In this document: one piece after another, positions 54,999 through 64,000 of the stretch
How the letters are laid out: every line of letters begins with the position of its first letter
How positions within the stretch are numbered: the stretch's first letter is position 1
DNA from: Notospermus geniculatus
Lineage: Eukaryota > Nemertea > Pilidiophora > Heteronemertea > Lineidae
Direction: 5' to 3'
Assembly (NCBI GenBank): GCA_002633025.1
Contig: NMRB01000210.1
Span: 332,233 to 396,232 of the forward strand
DNA: 64,000 nucleotides
The notes under the pieces: generated by a model
Database searches by the model: none
What the model saw: only the letters and a program-made list of their open reading frames with translations
Told to the model about the DNA's origin: nothing
Made by a program: the position numbers and the translations under genes

Positions 54999-55136
54999 AA
55001 TTTATCGAGTCATGTTATGACCGGATCGTAGACACGATGGGAGGTGTCTATTGGAAGGGAGTGGTCATTTCTCTAGCTGTGATTACGGTAGTGTGTTCGC
55101 TCATCTTGATCGCTGTGGTTTTAACCATGCCCCCTG
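54980..55136 (+). CDS. DPP6: Alternative first exon 1d with its own transmembrane segment, DPP6/DPP10-like (partial CDS)
   Basis: 52 codons plus one base: MGRRVLEFIESCYDRIVDTM, GGVYWKGVVISLAVITVVCS, LILIAVVLTMPP, then g|GTAAGT in phase 1. The start is fixed by an in-frame TAA 39 bases upstream and an optimal context, acaccATGG. Residues 25-52 align with the common TM exon (WKG..I.LAVI.VCSL...AV.L..P against WKG..IALLVI.VCSL...AVIL.TP) and both leave in phase 1, so both can join the same exon 3. It therefore looks like a duplicated TM exon that gained its own promoter and start. The predicted product has a 27-residue cytoplasmic tail with RR near the start and one cysteine, then a single type II anchor. 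Vertebrate DPP6/10 isoforms, as I know them, change only the tail and keep one TM exon, so this arrangement is unusual. Exon 48466 would be bypassed. Confidence 0.82.
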
Positions 55137-55544
55137 GTAAGTGAAAACAAGATCAATTTGATCAAATAACTTTCAAGTGACCTTATTCAGCGCGCCAAGC
55201 GAATTTGGCCCTTCAAATTTCCTTGTGCTGGGCCACAATTTTCGACCCACTTTTCGATGCATGCGGAAAGACATTGAAAAGTGAGCCTTACAACTTATGC
55301 CCATTTGACCTTGAACTTGTTTGACCTTGAATAAGGTCAAGGTCACTTATCTAACAATAACACTTCTATTTCAGGTCAGCGCTGGGCCACATGCATGTTA
55401 AACTCTGCTTTGTATGTTGGTGCACTGGTCTTCTTCACCACTGAAACTCTGTTAAACTTAAAGCTTTGTTTACTGTGTTATTCTGGCAGTATACATCCTG
55501 TAAAGTGAACAAAATGCATAGCATTTCAGCATTTTGCGTTAATA
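55137..55544. other. Intron after exon 1d
   Basis: At 55376 ttctatttcAG|GTCAGC is a fair acceptor followed by a 43-codon open frame in phase 1, but the peptide has no similarity to the DPP6 exon 3 region. I do not call it an exon. A tgaccttgacc-type repeat lies at 55305-55345. Confidence 0.45.
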
Positions 55545-55698
55545 GGGAGATTTAGAAATCAATCGATACACGTAAACGTTAACGACAACGTTATTTTTGC
55601 ACCGAAAAAGCAATACATGTATAAAATTGGTGAATGTGTAGTATGAAAAATAACGTTGTCGTAAAGTTTCGTTTATCGTTTGATTTCTAAACCTCCCC
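55545..55698. mobile_element. Foldback element, ~153 bp
   Basis: gggagatttagaaatcaatcgat at the left pairs with the complement of gtttgatttctaaacctccc at the right, and acgttaacgacaacgttatttt pairs with aaaataacgttgtcgt. No other copy recognised in the window. Confidence 0.75.
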
Positions 55699-58239
55699 AA
55701 TATCTTCTCAACCGACTGAACAAGTTGTTTAGTATTCAGTTGCAGAGAAGCAAGTAAGCCAGAAGTTTTTGCTGATAACGTCATCTTTATTTTATCACAG
55801 AACAAAAATGTAACATGGCTGGCCCAGTCTGATTTCATGTGTCCAATCCGCCCCTCTTCCCAAATCTATCTAGACGACCACTTCTATATCACCGTGTGTT
55901 CTGAGTGATAGAGTGCATGGATAGCTCACCAATCAGACGAACCCCTGTCCCAAACTTGTACCAGTTCAGCGCCCCCTACCGTTTCAGAGTTGCCCCTTCC
56001 TGCTGTCGTGTTGATGTAATAATTCATGACAAAGATATTTTATGATTAATTTCCTATCTTATCTCGTTTGCTAATCACAGGTTTATTTGGTAGGATAAAA
56101 AACTTTACACCATCTTGGCCTGCGGCTATATGACCTTGACCTCCACTACAAATGACCTTGAAACCACGTGGACTTTGCATGACCAAAACGTTGCCATTTT
56201 TTGTTGGGTTAGTTCAACACAGGGCCAATGCCTACCAATCGTTCTGGGCTAATAGGTGGGAATCGTTAATTCAACACCCAAACTGGGCCACCTGCTGGGA
56301 GCCATTCTCAAGGTCACTGAGAGAGGTCAAGGTCATTTACCTCATGCTTTGCAAGAAATAGACGTTTAGACGTTGGTTAGTCTTGTTGTAGTCTTTGTCA
56401 CTGGTTCATTTGAATGATTCAAAGCTGCGGGCTCACTTATGAAAGTTGCTTGCCTAGTTACGGTTGGCACAGTTGCCATGGTTACTGTCGGTAACAATTT
56501 CTTTAACATGGACTACCTTCGTTCATGTTGTTGACACCAAGTTACCTGCCTATTTCTATGTCTTAAAGAACAGAAGCAGTTTTCATAACTTTATCGCAGC
56601 TCACTATGAAATGGTATCAATTAGTTGAAGTGATATGAAGTTCTTTTGTATTGAATCTTTAGTTTTGTTTATTTGACCACTTTATTTGACCACGTTCTCT
56701 AATGCATCAAGATCCTTCATTATTTATCTTCAACACTGATCACGATATTAGGAATGAGATGTGGTGAAATTGAAGTGCATCTTTTGCACACAGAAATGTT
56801 TAAGGGCTTGATCCTCAAGACGAAGCTGTAGTTTCTGCTCTCCTGCCAGTTTTACCATAAGGGCCCGGTGCTGACATCATTTGGAAAGCAATGTTTAAAT
56901 GATGAACCATTACCACGGAAGAAAACGATATATAACTGGCACAACTGGGGTGGAAACTTAAATCCAAAGTAGGCCTTATTGTGATGCTTTTACAAAATTT
57001 TCTTTCATTTGGATGCATAAAGCTATAATTAATTGCAATGATTCTCTTGCCAATCTTAGAGTTCCACCTGAATTTGCATCATGAACTGCCTGTATAGTCT
57101 GCCGTTACCTCGTTATGTCCTGAGGGTAACATTATAAATTCGTTTGCTAAAACTGCTTGATAGCTCTAGAAGTTGCAACATGGCTGAACTGCTATTCATC
57201 AATAACTGTATCATATGTTTTGCTTCAAGGTGTGCTATCTTTGCTGAAATGAAACTTTAGCTGTGTGTAGCATGTCCGAGATAAAGATGTTCTGCCACCG
57301 ACAATTCAGTACCTTACATACGAAACGAAGTGTAACATTAAATTTGGATGATGTAGAAATTTAGGGAAAACTAGTTACGGCTGTTGTGTTATGTAGTACC
57401 AACTTTGGGTTGAATTCCTAGGTGTTTAGGCTTAAACAGCATTCAAAGATTGATTATACAGCTGCAGGACATGAGTTTTTGCACACGCCCTGCCACTGTG
57501 TAACCAACGGTTAAACGATGCTGAAGCTCAAACACCGTTTATGAATTCGACCCATTTGTGTTTAGCCAGTATTGGCGCCCGGCCTGCATCCATGCATAAA
57601 TGTACAGCACACAAACTGGAAGGTAGCATATAGATGTTCCCACTCGTGTTAAGATGTTCTATAGTGCATTCTTGCGGAAAATTTCAACTACTTTGATGAC
57701 AAGTTTGCAACAAATGGCACCTGTGTTTTCTTGTTAGTGTTACTCCAGGTTCTAAATATCGGTAAAGAAGAAAAGGGTATTGACGACAAGTGTAATGTCA
57801 TTTAAATGTTACCACGATCCCAGGGTTTCATACAAACACACGTACCATGATCTTCCCCTAGAAAATGACGAGAATCATTACAAAAACAACGCCCACGTCA
57901 CATTACCTGCCCCAGAATTTCATAATGGCCCCTCCCCTCCCACAAGTAACGCCCCCATCAGTGTAGTATCAGCTACGTTGCATGCCCCATCTATCGCAGC
58001 TCCTTATTTCCTCCCTGATGTTGTTCCATTATTTTCATGAGTCATCCAGGACTGTGCCAAGCAGAACTCACGTGAAGGGAATGTGACGCAATACTTCAAG
58101 TTTCTGACAAACTTTGAGACACACAGACCTGTTGACTGAACAAAATGCCCAGCGTAAAAAACGAAAACCAGGGCTGTAATATCTAACAATGAAAACCATG
58201 AAACCAGGGCAATATCCAAGAATTGTTTTGTTGTCATGA
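55699..58239. other. Intronic stretch
   Basis: A tgaccttgac / ggtcaaggtcat repeat lies at 56130-56340. No exon recognised; frames of 67-99 codons lack motifs. Confidence 0.45.
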
Positions 58240-58735
58240 ATCCAGTGTACATCCAGTGGGATTCCAGTGTGCTTCAGCCAATGCTAATGTAACCTGCCTT
58301 CATGTTTTGGCAAGTGTACACCCAGTGTTGCCAATGATGTCTACAACTTGTAGCTCGATGTGGTTCCAGTGTCTCCCGCCATGTTATGGAATCAGTGGGA
58401 TCCAGTGTGCTTTTGACATCGATTGTGTCAGCTAAAATGGATTCTGTGTTTCCAGTGTATATTTTATCCAGTGTTCAGATGTACTGATCCTATTGAGTAT
58501 TCCAGTGTGTCACCTGGTGCAGACTGAATGTTTTTCAGTATATCGCCAGTATTACCCAGTTCAAATGTATATTGCAACGATAGGCCTACTCAGTATATCG
58601 CCAGTGTTACACAGTATATTGCAATGATATGATACTCAGTGTATTGAAGTATTATTCAGTGTATTGCAATGTTATTCAGTATATGCTGTATTACACAGTA
58701 TAACAGTGGCTGGTGTTACCAGCTGAAGATCTGTT
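58240..58735. repeat. Degenerate 'ccagtgt' / 'cagtatat' repeats
   Basis: (t)ccagtgt recurs a dozen times at irregular intervals from 58245 to 58515, then passes into cagtatat(c/t)gc(a/c)a(g/a)tgtta and cagtgtattg units to 58705. It is low-complexity drift with no fixed period. Confidence 0.65.
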
Positions 58736-58804
58736 GTTGCTATTTTACGCACTCTGAAATGCCTTATCAAATAATCCCAGCCATCTATTTCCTATAATAC
58801 CAGA

Positions 58805-58950
58805 TGAGAAGCAAGATTTTCCTGTCGGCGATTGGCGAATGGTGTCGCCATCTCTGAAGTGATCGTGGAACTATGCGCCCTTATGTGGAGCACCCGACTG
58901 CCATCTGCTGTTCGTCGGAAGAACCACCAGCAAATCAGGCCACCCTCCAC
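58805..58950 (+). repeat. Dispersed ~145-bp repeat, copy 2
   Basis: Partner of 45090-45240: tgtcggcgattggcgaatgg, tgtcgccatctctgaagtga and tgtggagcacccgactgcca are shared with few changes. Confidence 0.75.
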
Positions 58951-60395
58951 GGAAAATATGCTAGTTTTGTTGAATCACTTAAGTACAAACCAGAGGTACA
59001 TTGCAAGTCATCTAAGGTTGTTTTGATCAAGATGACAGTGTGACAGGGCTGCATGATGTTAATATGCAGCTGGCCATTGAAATGTCAAAGACTTTGCGAC
59101 CTTGAAACGTCGAATGCTTGAGTTGGCGAGCAACAAAGGTCAGTCCCCAGGCCATCCAATAACAACATGTCCAGCACCAAGCTGTGAGTTGCCTTCTCCA
59201 TTCTCTCTACCTTGATATGAACAACTGGCATATGTATTTCACGTATAGAAGAGCTTATCAGAGAAACCACTCTCCATCACGCGCCATCCATTCGGTGATA
59301 AAGAACCAGCGACCATTTTCATCACCATGGTAATGTTTTCTGAATGGCACAGTCCCACAAATCTGAGAAATTGCCGATATTTCTGGGTTGTGATGTGAGC
59401 AGATTATTGTTCATGGTTCTGAACATCAGTTTTCTCATACATTTCCCGAGAAATATTGGTAATGTTTGTCGATTACAGAGTTGGTGCTATAAAACTTATC
59501 ACATTCATTGACCCGAAGACTGCACCAACTTTCAAATCACACATTTTTCCTACAACCTTCAGGGTGTGTGATAAAGATGAAATTCGTAAAATAATTTTTC
59601 TGTATTTTTCCCAATTTTTATTTCTGATTCCATCCTGGACTGGATAACATTTAACAGAAGGTAGAGTAGTTTTCACATGATTTCCAGGGTTCCCACATCC
59701 CCGAAAGAGGGCGCCACGAAAGGGTCAAAAACAAAATAGAGAACTCGGAGAAAGTTCTTAAATTATTTTTTGATTGCCCTTCCATTTACTACTACCCCCA
59801 GGCGAGAGGTTTCACAGACCCTTTGAGTGGTACTTCGTACTAACGTCTGGTGTGGGGACCCTGTTTTAACCCTTCGTCTCCGATTAAGGCGACCGATTAT
59901 TTTGGAAAAAGGGAAGGTGTTTGCATATGTGTTGATTGTCCCCGGACCATAGATCACCTTGCAGTAGGATGAAATCCCTCTTACCCTGACAAGTTGAAGC
60001 TCTCCTGTACAGTGGGAGGGGGGATGCCCTCCCCTGTGAAACTCTGAGCCCCTCCTGCAATTCGAACCCCACCTGCTGTGTATTGTGAGTCCCCTGTCAA
60101 ACCTGAGAAACACAGTCACAGCAGACTATGCTGAATAGTTTTGGGCCCTCTCCCTTCTCTTGAAGATTTCAAAATGACCCTTCCCCTCTTTTGCGTTCAA
60201 AGAAAACCCTTTGTACGTGTTGAGATCTTGCCCCTGGCTTCTAGGACCACACTGACAACCACAAGGTCCTCATGGTAGAAATCCATTTGAAAAAAACCCT
60301 CACCATCACTGTACAATAGATTTAGCTCATCTCCAATGCTTCGACAACAACACCACAACCCACCAGACCAGGGGACCCTCGTTTTAGGTGTGCTA
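58951..60395. other. Intronic stretch, no feature seen
   Basis: Short unassigned frames only. The 118-codon minus frame at 59763-60119 has no recognisable motif. Confidence 0.45.
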
Positions 60396-60656
60396 TAGAC
60401 AAATCCCAAATTCCCAGATCTGCGCACTTCCGCCGAAATGGCAAACAGAACCTCGACCTGAAACGTGACGCAATCCATGATTCAGCAATGGTCGAGTCTG
60501 ACGCAACGTCATCGAACTCACTGTCGTCACATGGTCGTGGGGTTCTCTGCGTCACGTCATTCAGTGTCAGATGGTTTCAGACCGAGGTTCTGTTTGCCAT
60601 TTCCGCGGAAGTGCGCAGATCTTCCTCGTTTTCGTCAATTTGGGATTTGTCTATTG
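60396..60656. mobile_element. Foldback element, family 'GATCTGCGCACTTCCGC', copy 2
   Basis: agacaaatcccaaattcccagatctgcgcacttccgccgaaatggcaaacagaacctcg at the left is mirrored by cgaggttctgtttgccatttccgcggaagtgcgcagatct...aatttgggatttgtct at the right. It shares the core and spacer (gcaatggtcgagtctgacgc) with copy 1 at 8147. Copy 2 has the longer terminal repeats and better defines the ends. Confidence 0.8.
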
Positions 60657-62040
60657 TTCTGTAGAAAAATATTCTACTTATGTCCCTATTCTGTATTCCC
60701 ACCTACCTGATTTTGTTGGCGATACCCTCTCCCTCCCCAAACATTGGAAAGCGTTGCTGAATCCTATAAAACAGGGAATAGATGTGCCTGATCAATGAGG
60801 ACCTCCACCACCTCAATAGGTGTCACTAGTGGTTAAAGCTATTGAATTGAAAGGAACATTCAGGTCCTGATCAATTTTCTACACAAAAGACATCAATTGT
60901 ATAGGACCTGATTACTGTGTGCTGCCCTCTATCATAGTTACGATCCCCCATTGTATGTGGACAATAGATTTGATCCTATCCAAATGGGGACCTTACGTGT
61001 GCGTACCACCTGATACCACCTTACGTGTGCGTACCACCTGATACCACCTACATTGACTGTTCACGATATCTGTTGTCATTTGGCAGACCTTCAGTTGGCG
61101 ACATCCCATCTGCTGTTGGGTACTCAGTCATGAGGTGGTATTTCACACACAAGTCTACATAAAAAATGCAGTCTCACTGAGTTGCGCTACCCCACCCCAC
61201 CCCTTTTAAGAAGAAGTTTGGCGAATTTGATATTCAGTCCCCATACGGGGCACTTTGCTGTGTCTTTTACTGAGTGACTGAGTGTTTGCTGAAGGGTGCA
61301 TTTTTGAGTGTTTTCCATAATTTTCAAAATACACGTTTTGCGCAAAAACTGCCCCACCCCCACCAAAACGCACTTTGAATGAAATTCACAATTTTTCCTC
61401 TCAAAAATCTATTTAATTACATGAAAAGCACGCAAATTTGAGTCCTTTTTCTTAATCACCACTAACCCCAACCTATAATAGGAATGACATCCCTTCACTT
61501 TTTCAAAGTGTGCGAAGGAAGTTTTGGTAAAGGTATATTCTTGACATTTTTGGTGAATGCTTTCATACAAAATTTCAGATTGCTTTTCAAGGTTATTTAG
61601 AATTTTTTCTGTAAATATGCGAAATCATCACCTATCGCATGGTCAAATGGTCTATCTATGATCTCGAATGAATCAATTTGAAATATAACCAAATAATACA
61701 AGAGTATTCATGCCTCTGATTTATGACCTTTGACCTAGCTTATATTTTGATATAAAAAGCAACTTTTCAACTTTTTGCTTTCGGCTGTCCATTTGCCTAC
61801 TCTTTCCATTCGAAAAAAAGAACATTAAAGATGCCCTGGATGAAATTTGCCGACCAATAGTAGTTACCATTAGTCAATTGACGTTTCACTGCACAACTTG
61901 GGGGTAGATTGCAGTCAAAAATGAACTTTTGCCCATCTCACCGAAGGAGTAGATCTTAAAAGCCATAAAAAACTTCATTATTACATTGTTCTTCATTTAA
62001 GGGAGTAGAAAACCTTTTGTTAAACTACATTCTATATAAT
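60657..62040. other. Intronic stretch
   Basis: At 60992-61050 a 28-base unit, acgtgtgcgtaccacctgat plus accacctt, is repeated twice. The rest is AT-rich without recognised elements. Confidence 0.5.
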
Positions 62041-62060
62041 CATGTCATTTTCATTTTCAG

Positions 62061-62095
62061 GATTTGGAGGTGCGACACCTATTAATGAAATCTAA
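62061..62095 (+). other. Possible alternative terminal exon (strong 3' splice site, then short frame)
   Basis: tgtcattttcattttcAG precedes 62061. Entered in phase 1 from either TM exon the frame reads (R/G) F G G A T P I N E I then TAA at 62093. That would end the protein just after the membrane anchor. No AATAAA signal is visible in the next 150 bases, so a real terminal exon is doubtful. It may be an unused acceptor. Confidence 0.2.
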
Positions 62096-62215
62096 ACCTT
62101 TGCCTCTGAAAAGGCCAGTCAGAATGTGTTGTGCCATACATTAGATGACCAAATTGTTAAATTCCTCTTTGCAATTCTGCCCATCAATGATGAAATGCTG
62201 CACCTATCAGTGCCT

Positions 62216-62326
62216 TGATCAGTGGGAGCTAGGTTGGTTGAAGTAAGAGTGCACACGTACATGTGTGTACATGTATTCGTACAAGACAGGGGTCTTACTT
62301 CAATTGAACATCATCCTGCTGATCAA
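62216..62326. mobile_element. Foldback family 'TGATCAGTGGG..GTAATAGC', copy 5
   Basis: tgatcagtgggagctaggttggttgaagtaagag is the best preserved left end. The right end is tcttacttcaattgaacatcatcctgctgatca. The interior (acacgtacatgtgtgtacatgtattcgtac) is a separate short palindrome. Confidence 0.75.
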
Positions 62327-62449
62327 AGTGGAGATAATGATTTTTTATCATTGGAGGGCAGGGTTGAGAGAGCAGCACAGTCTTCTGGCCTGGTCACGTG
62401 TGGGCGATTATCCGCAAAAAAGATGGCGTGTTAAGTCACGACCTTGAGT

Positions 62450-62735
62450 CGTTGTGATGTGATCTTGAGTCGCGTAGCTGAGAAAGACGTTGGGTGGCGC
62501 TGCAGTCGCAAAGCTGATCTGGAGTCACAAAATATTAAATATTAAGGGGTTCGTAAGTTTTGATCTGTCAGCACGCCAAATCATCTTTACCACCACAGCG
62601 CCACCCAACGTCCTTCTTAGTAATGACTCCAGGTCATTCTGCCAACTGCAGCGCCGCCCAGCATCTTTCTTGACTACGACTCGAGATTATCATGATGACT
62701 GCAGCGCCGCCCAACGTCTTTCTCTGCTACTACGT
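62450..62735. repeat. Foldback 'gagaaagacgttgggtggcgctgcagtcgc' family
   Basis: gctgagaaagacgttgggtggcgctgcagtcgc at 62475 reappears inverted at about 62590, 62645 and 62700 (gcagcgccgcccaacgtctttctctgc and similar), each with an adjoining gagtca / tgactc piece. Single direct copies lie in both copies of duplication C (about 42770 and 44650). Confidence 0.7.
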
Positions 62736-64000
62736 CTTCATTTGCGGTTTAGATCGCCCACAGTCAGGGACAGGTTAGATCAGAAGCTGAGCTGCTCTCA
62801 GAGCAGTATGAGGAATTCAAATTAAGGTCACCCAAGTGTAAACTAGGTTTACGGGGATTTGTGTGGTGTCATGTCTCATATTTCATGTAATGTCATGTAC
62901 ATTGGAGATTTTTTTAGTTTTGAAGAAAAAATTAGATTTCGTCAGATAGTTAGGAACCGACATCAGTTTGATTCAGTTTTTAGTTTTTTATTTATTTTAG
63001 GTATTGTCTGTAGGTTCAAAAACCTTGATGAAGTTGGGTAGAAAAAATAATGATAGTATATCCTCAATAGGGTTCTTGGATGATGAAGATGTGGTGATGG
63101 CATGAAAAGTGGTTTAAAGATGATGAACAAAACTTTCGGAATTTGAAAAATGTGCAAAAACTAAACTCAAGAAAAATGGCCAGTGAAATTCCAGCTGAAA
63201 CTTCTTGATCTTCAAAATTTCATGAAAGGCATCCAAGAACCGTTGACCTTTGACCCCTATATTGTCAAGTGAAGTCAATCCTTTGTATGTGAAACGTTTA
63301 GAAGCTGGAGACTTGGCGAAAGCATTGCTTCTTGTCAAATTCATAAAATCATGTTTCGTAGTCAAGAAAAAACAGACATACTGTTTGAAGGCAGTTTCCT
63401 GTTTTCCTAACTCGACGTTTAGAAAGCCTCCTTACAGGATTTGTGGTGTCGTCAGTCGACTGGTGCTCTATCCTTTCACCATGCTTGAGCCATATGGATG
63501 GAAGACGGCACCAGTCAGATTTGAAGATGAGTTTCACTTCATGTGTGAATGGAACCTATCTACAGGTCCTACTCGGAAACATTGAAAATATAGCTTTTTT
63601 GACACAATGCCCAGCCAAAACATGACATTGACGAACTTCTTCTCACCAAACCCTCCTTTGTTGTTGAGTTCAACGTTTTATACCTTTACGTTACAAATGA
63701 GAAGCAATGCTCGTTCAAAGGCCTGAGGAAACTATACGCTATTTCTGTATGCGATGAAAACGCAATAATTTGCGATGAACATATGTTTTTTGTTCTTTTT
63801 AAAAGCTTGCAGTATTAATAGAAGCTACGATCAATGAAATATGTACAAAAATGCATTTGGCAAATCTAACTGCTTTGTGCACGGAGATCATTGATGCATG
63901 GTTCATTAACATGGTAGAAATCATTTAGATTTGGTTCCAAATCTCACCGGTAGGGGTAATTCTGAGATTGGTAGCGTCTGTCATCCATGTGATTGTCAAC
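62736..64000. other. Intronic stretch, no feature seen
   Basis: The largest frame is a 111-codon plus frame at 63250-63585 with no recognisable motif. No exon resembling the DPP6/DPP10 exon 3 was found, so the gene continues to the right. Confidence 0.5.

Noticed and set aside
55377-55505. Exon-like frame after ttctatttcag, 240 bases downstream of exon 1d
   Set aside because: The 43-codon peptide shows no similarity to the expected DPP6/DPP10 exon 3, and open frames of this length are common by chance.

Overview
This is a non-coding-rich eukaryotic window. It has no operons, no bacterial-type gene density, and nearly every open frame is shorter than about 180 codons. The repeat content suggests a marine invertebrate with a highly heterozygous, draft-quality genome: many short inverted-repeat elements, tRNA-derived SINEs, minisatellites, CAAGGTCA-type simple repeats, and an 'agctcagctgacc..' repeat of a kind I associate with marine invertebrates. 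I cannot fix the phylum from sequence alone; mollusc, brachiopod, annelid, cephalochordate or other deuterostome are all possible.

The only gene I can recognise is the 5' part of a plus-strand dipeptidyl-peptidase-like type II membrane protein of the DPP6/DPP10 family, the Kv4 channel auxiliary subunits of peptidase family S9B. Its diagnostic transmembrane exon lies at 48466-48580 (ELVGNN...RNWKG...VCSLVV...LVTP, phase 0 in, phase 1 out). Upstream are two good and one weak candidate first exons, at 13730, 24985 and 33482. All are in phase 0 with the TM exon, and their donors are GT, GT and GC respectively. Downstream, at 54980-55136, a further first exon carries its own ATG and its own TM segment, homologous to the 48466 exon, and leaves in the same phase 1. 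I read this as one gene with several alternative promoters, the last of which replaces the TM segment as well as the cytoplasmic tail. The rest of the gene (beta-propeller and hydrolase-fold exons) is not in the window.

Layout. 1-13.7 kb: non-coding, tandem repeats, MITEs and one gap. 13.7-48.5 kb: the long first intron system, containing a textbook-looking recursive-splice (zero-length exon) site at 21577/21578, SINEs, MITEs and minisatellites. Between 31.9 and 45.1 kb there are three large direct duplications, each straddling a run of N, which look like unmerged haplotypes. 48.5-55.1 kb: common TM exon, intron, alternative TM first exon. 55.1-64 kb: intron, more MITEs, and a possible but weak alternative terminal exon at 62061.

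The rest is mobile and repetitive DNA. At least six families of short foldback elements recur within the window. Two have clear target-site duplications (TTA at 4109/4230; TA at 6151/6511), and one insertion of about 757 bp is present in one duplicated copy and absent from the other. I saw no rRNA, intact tRNA, CRISPR array, viral gene or recognisable transposase/reverse-transcriptase ORF.
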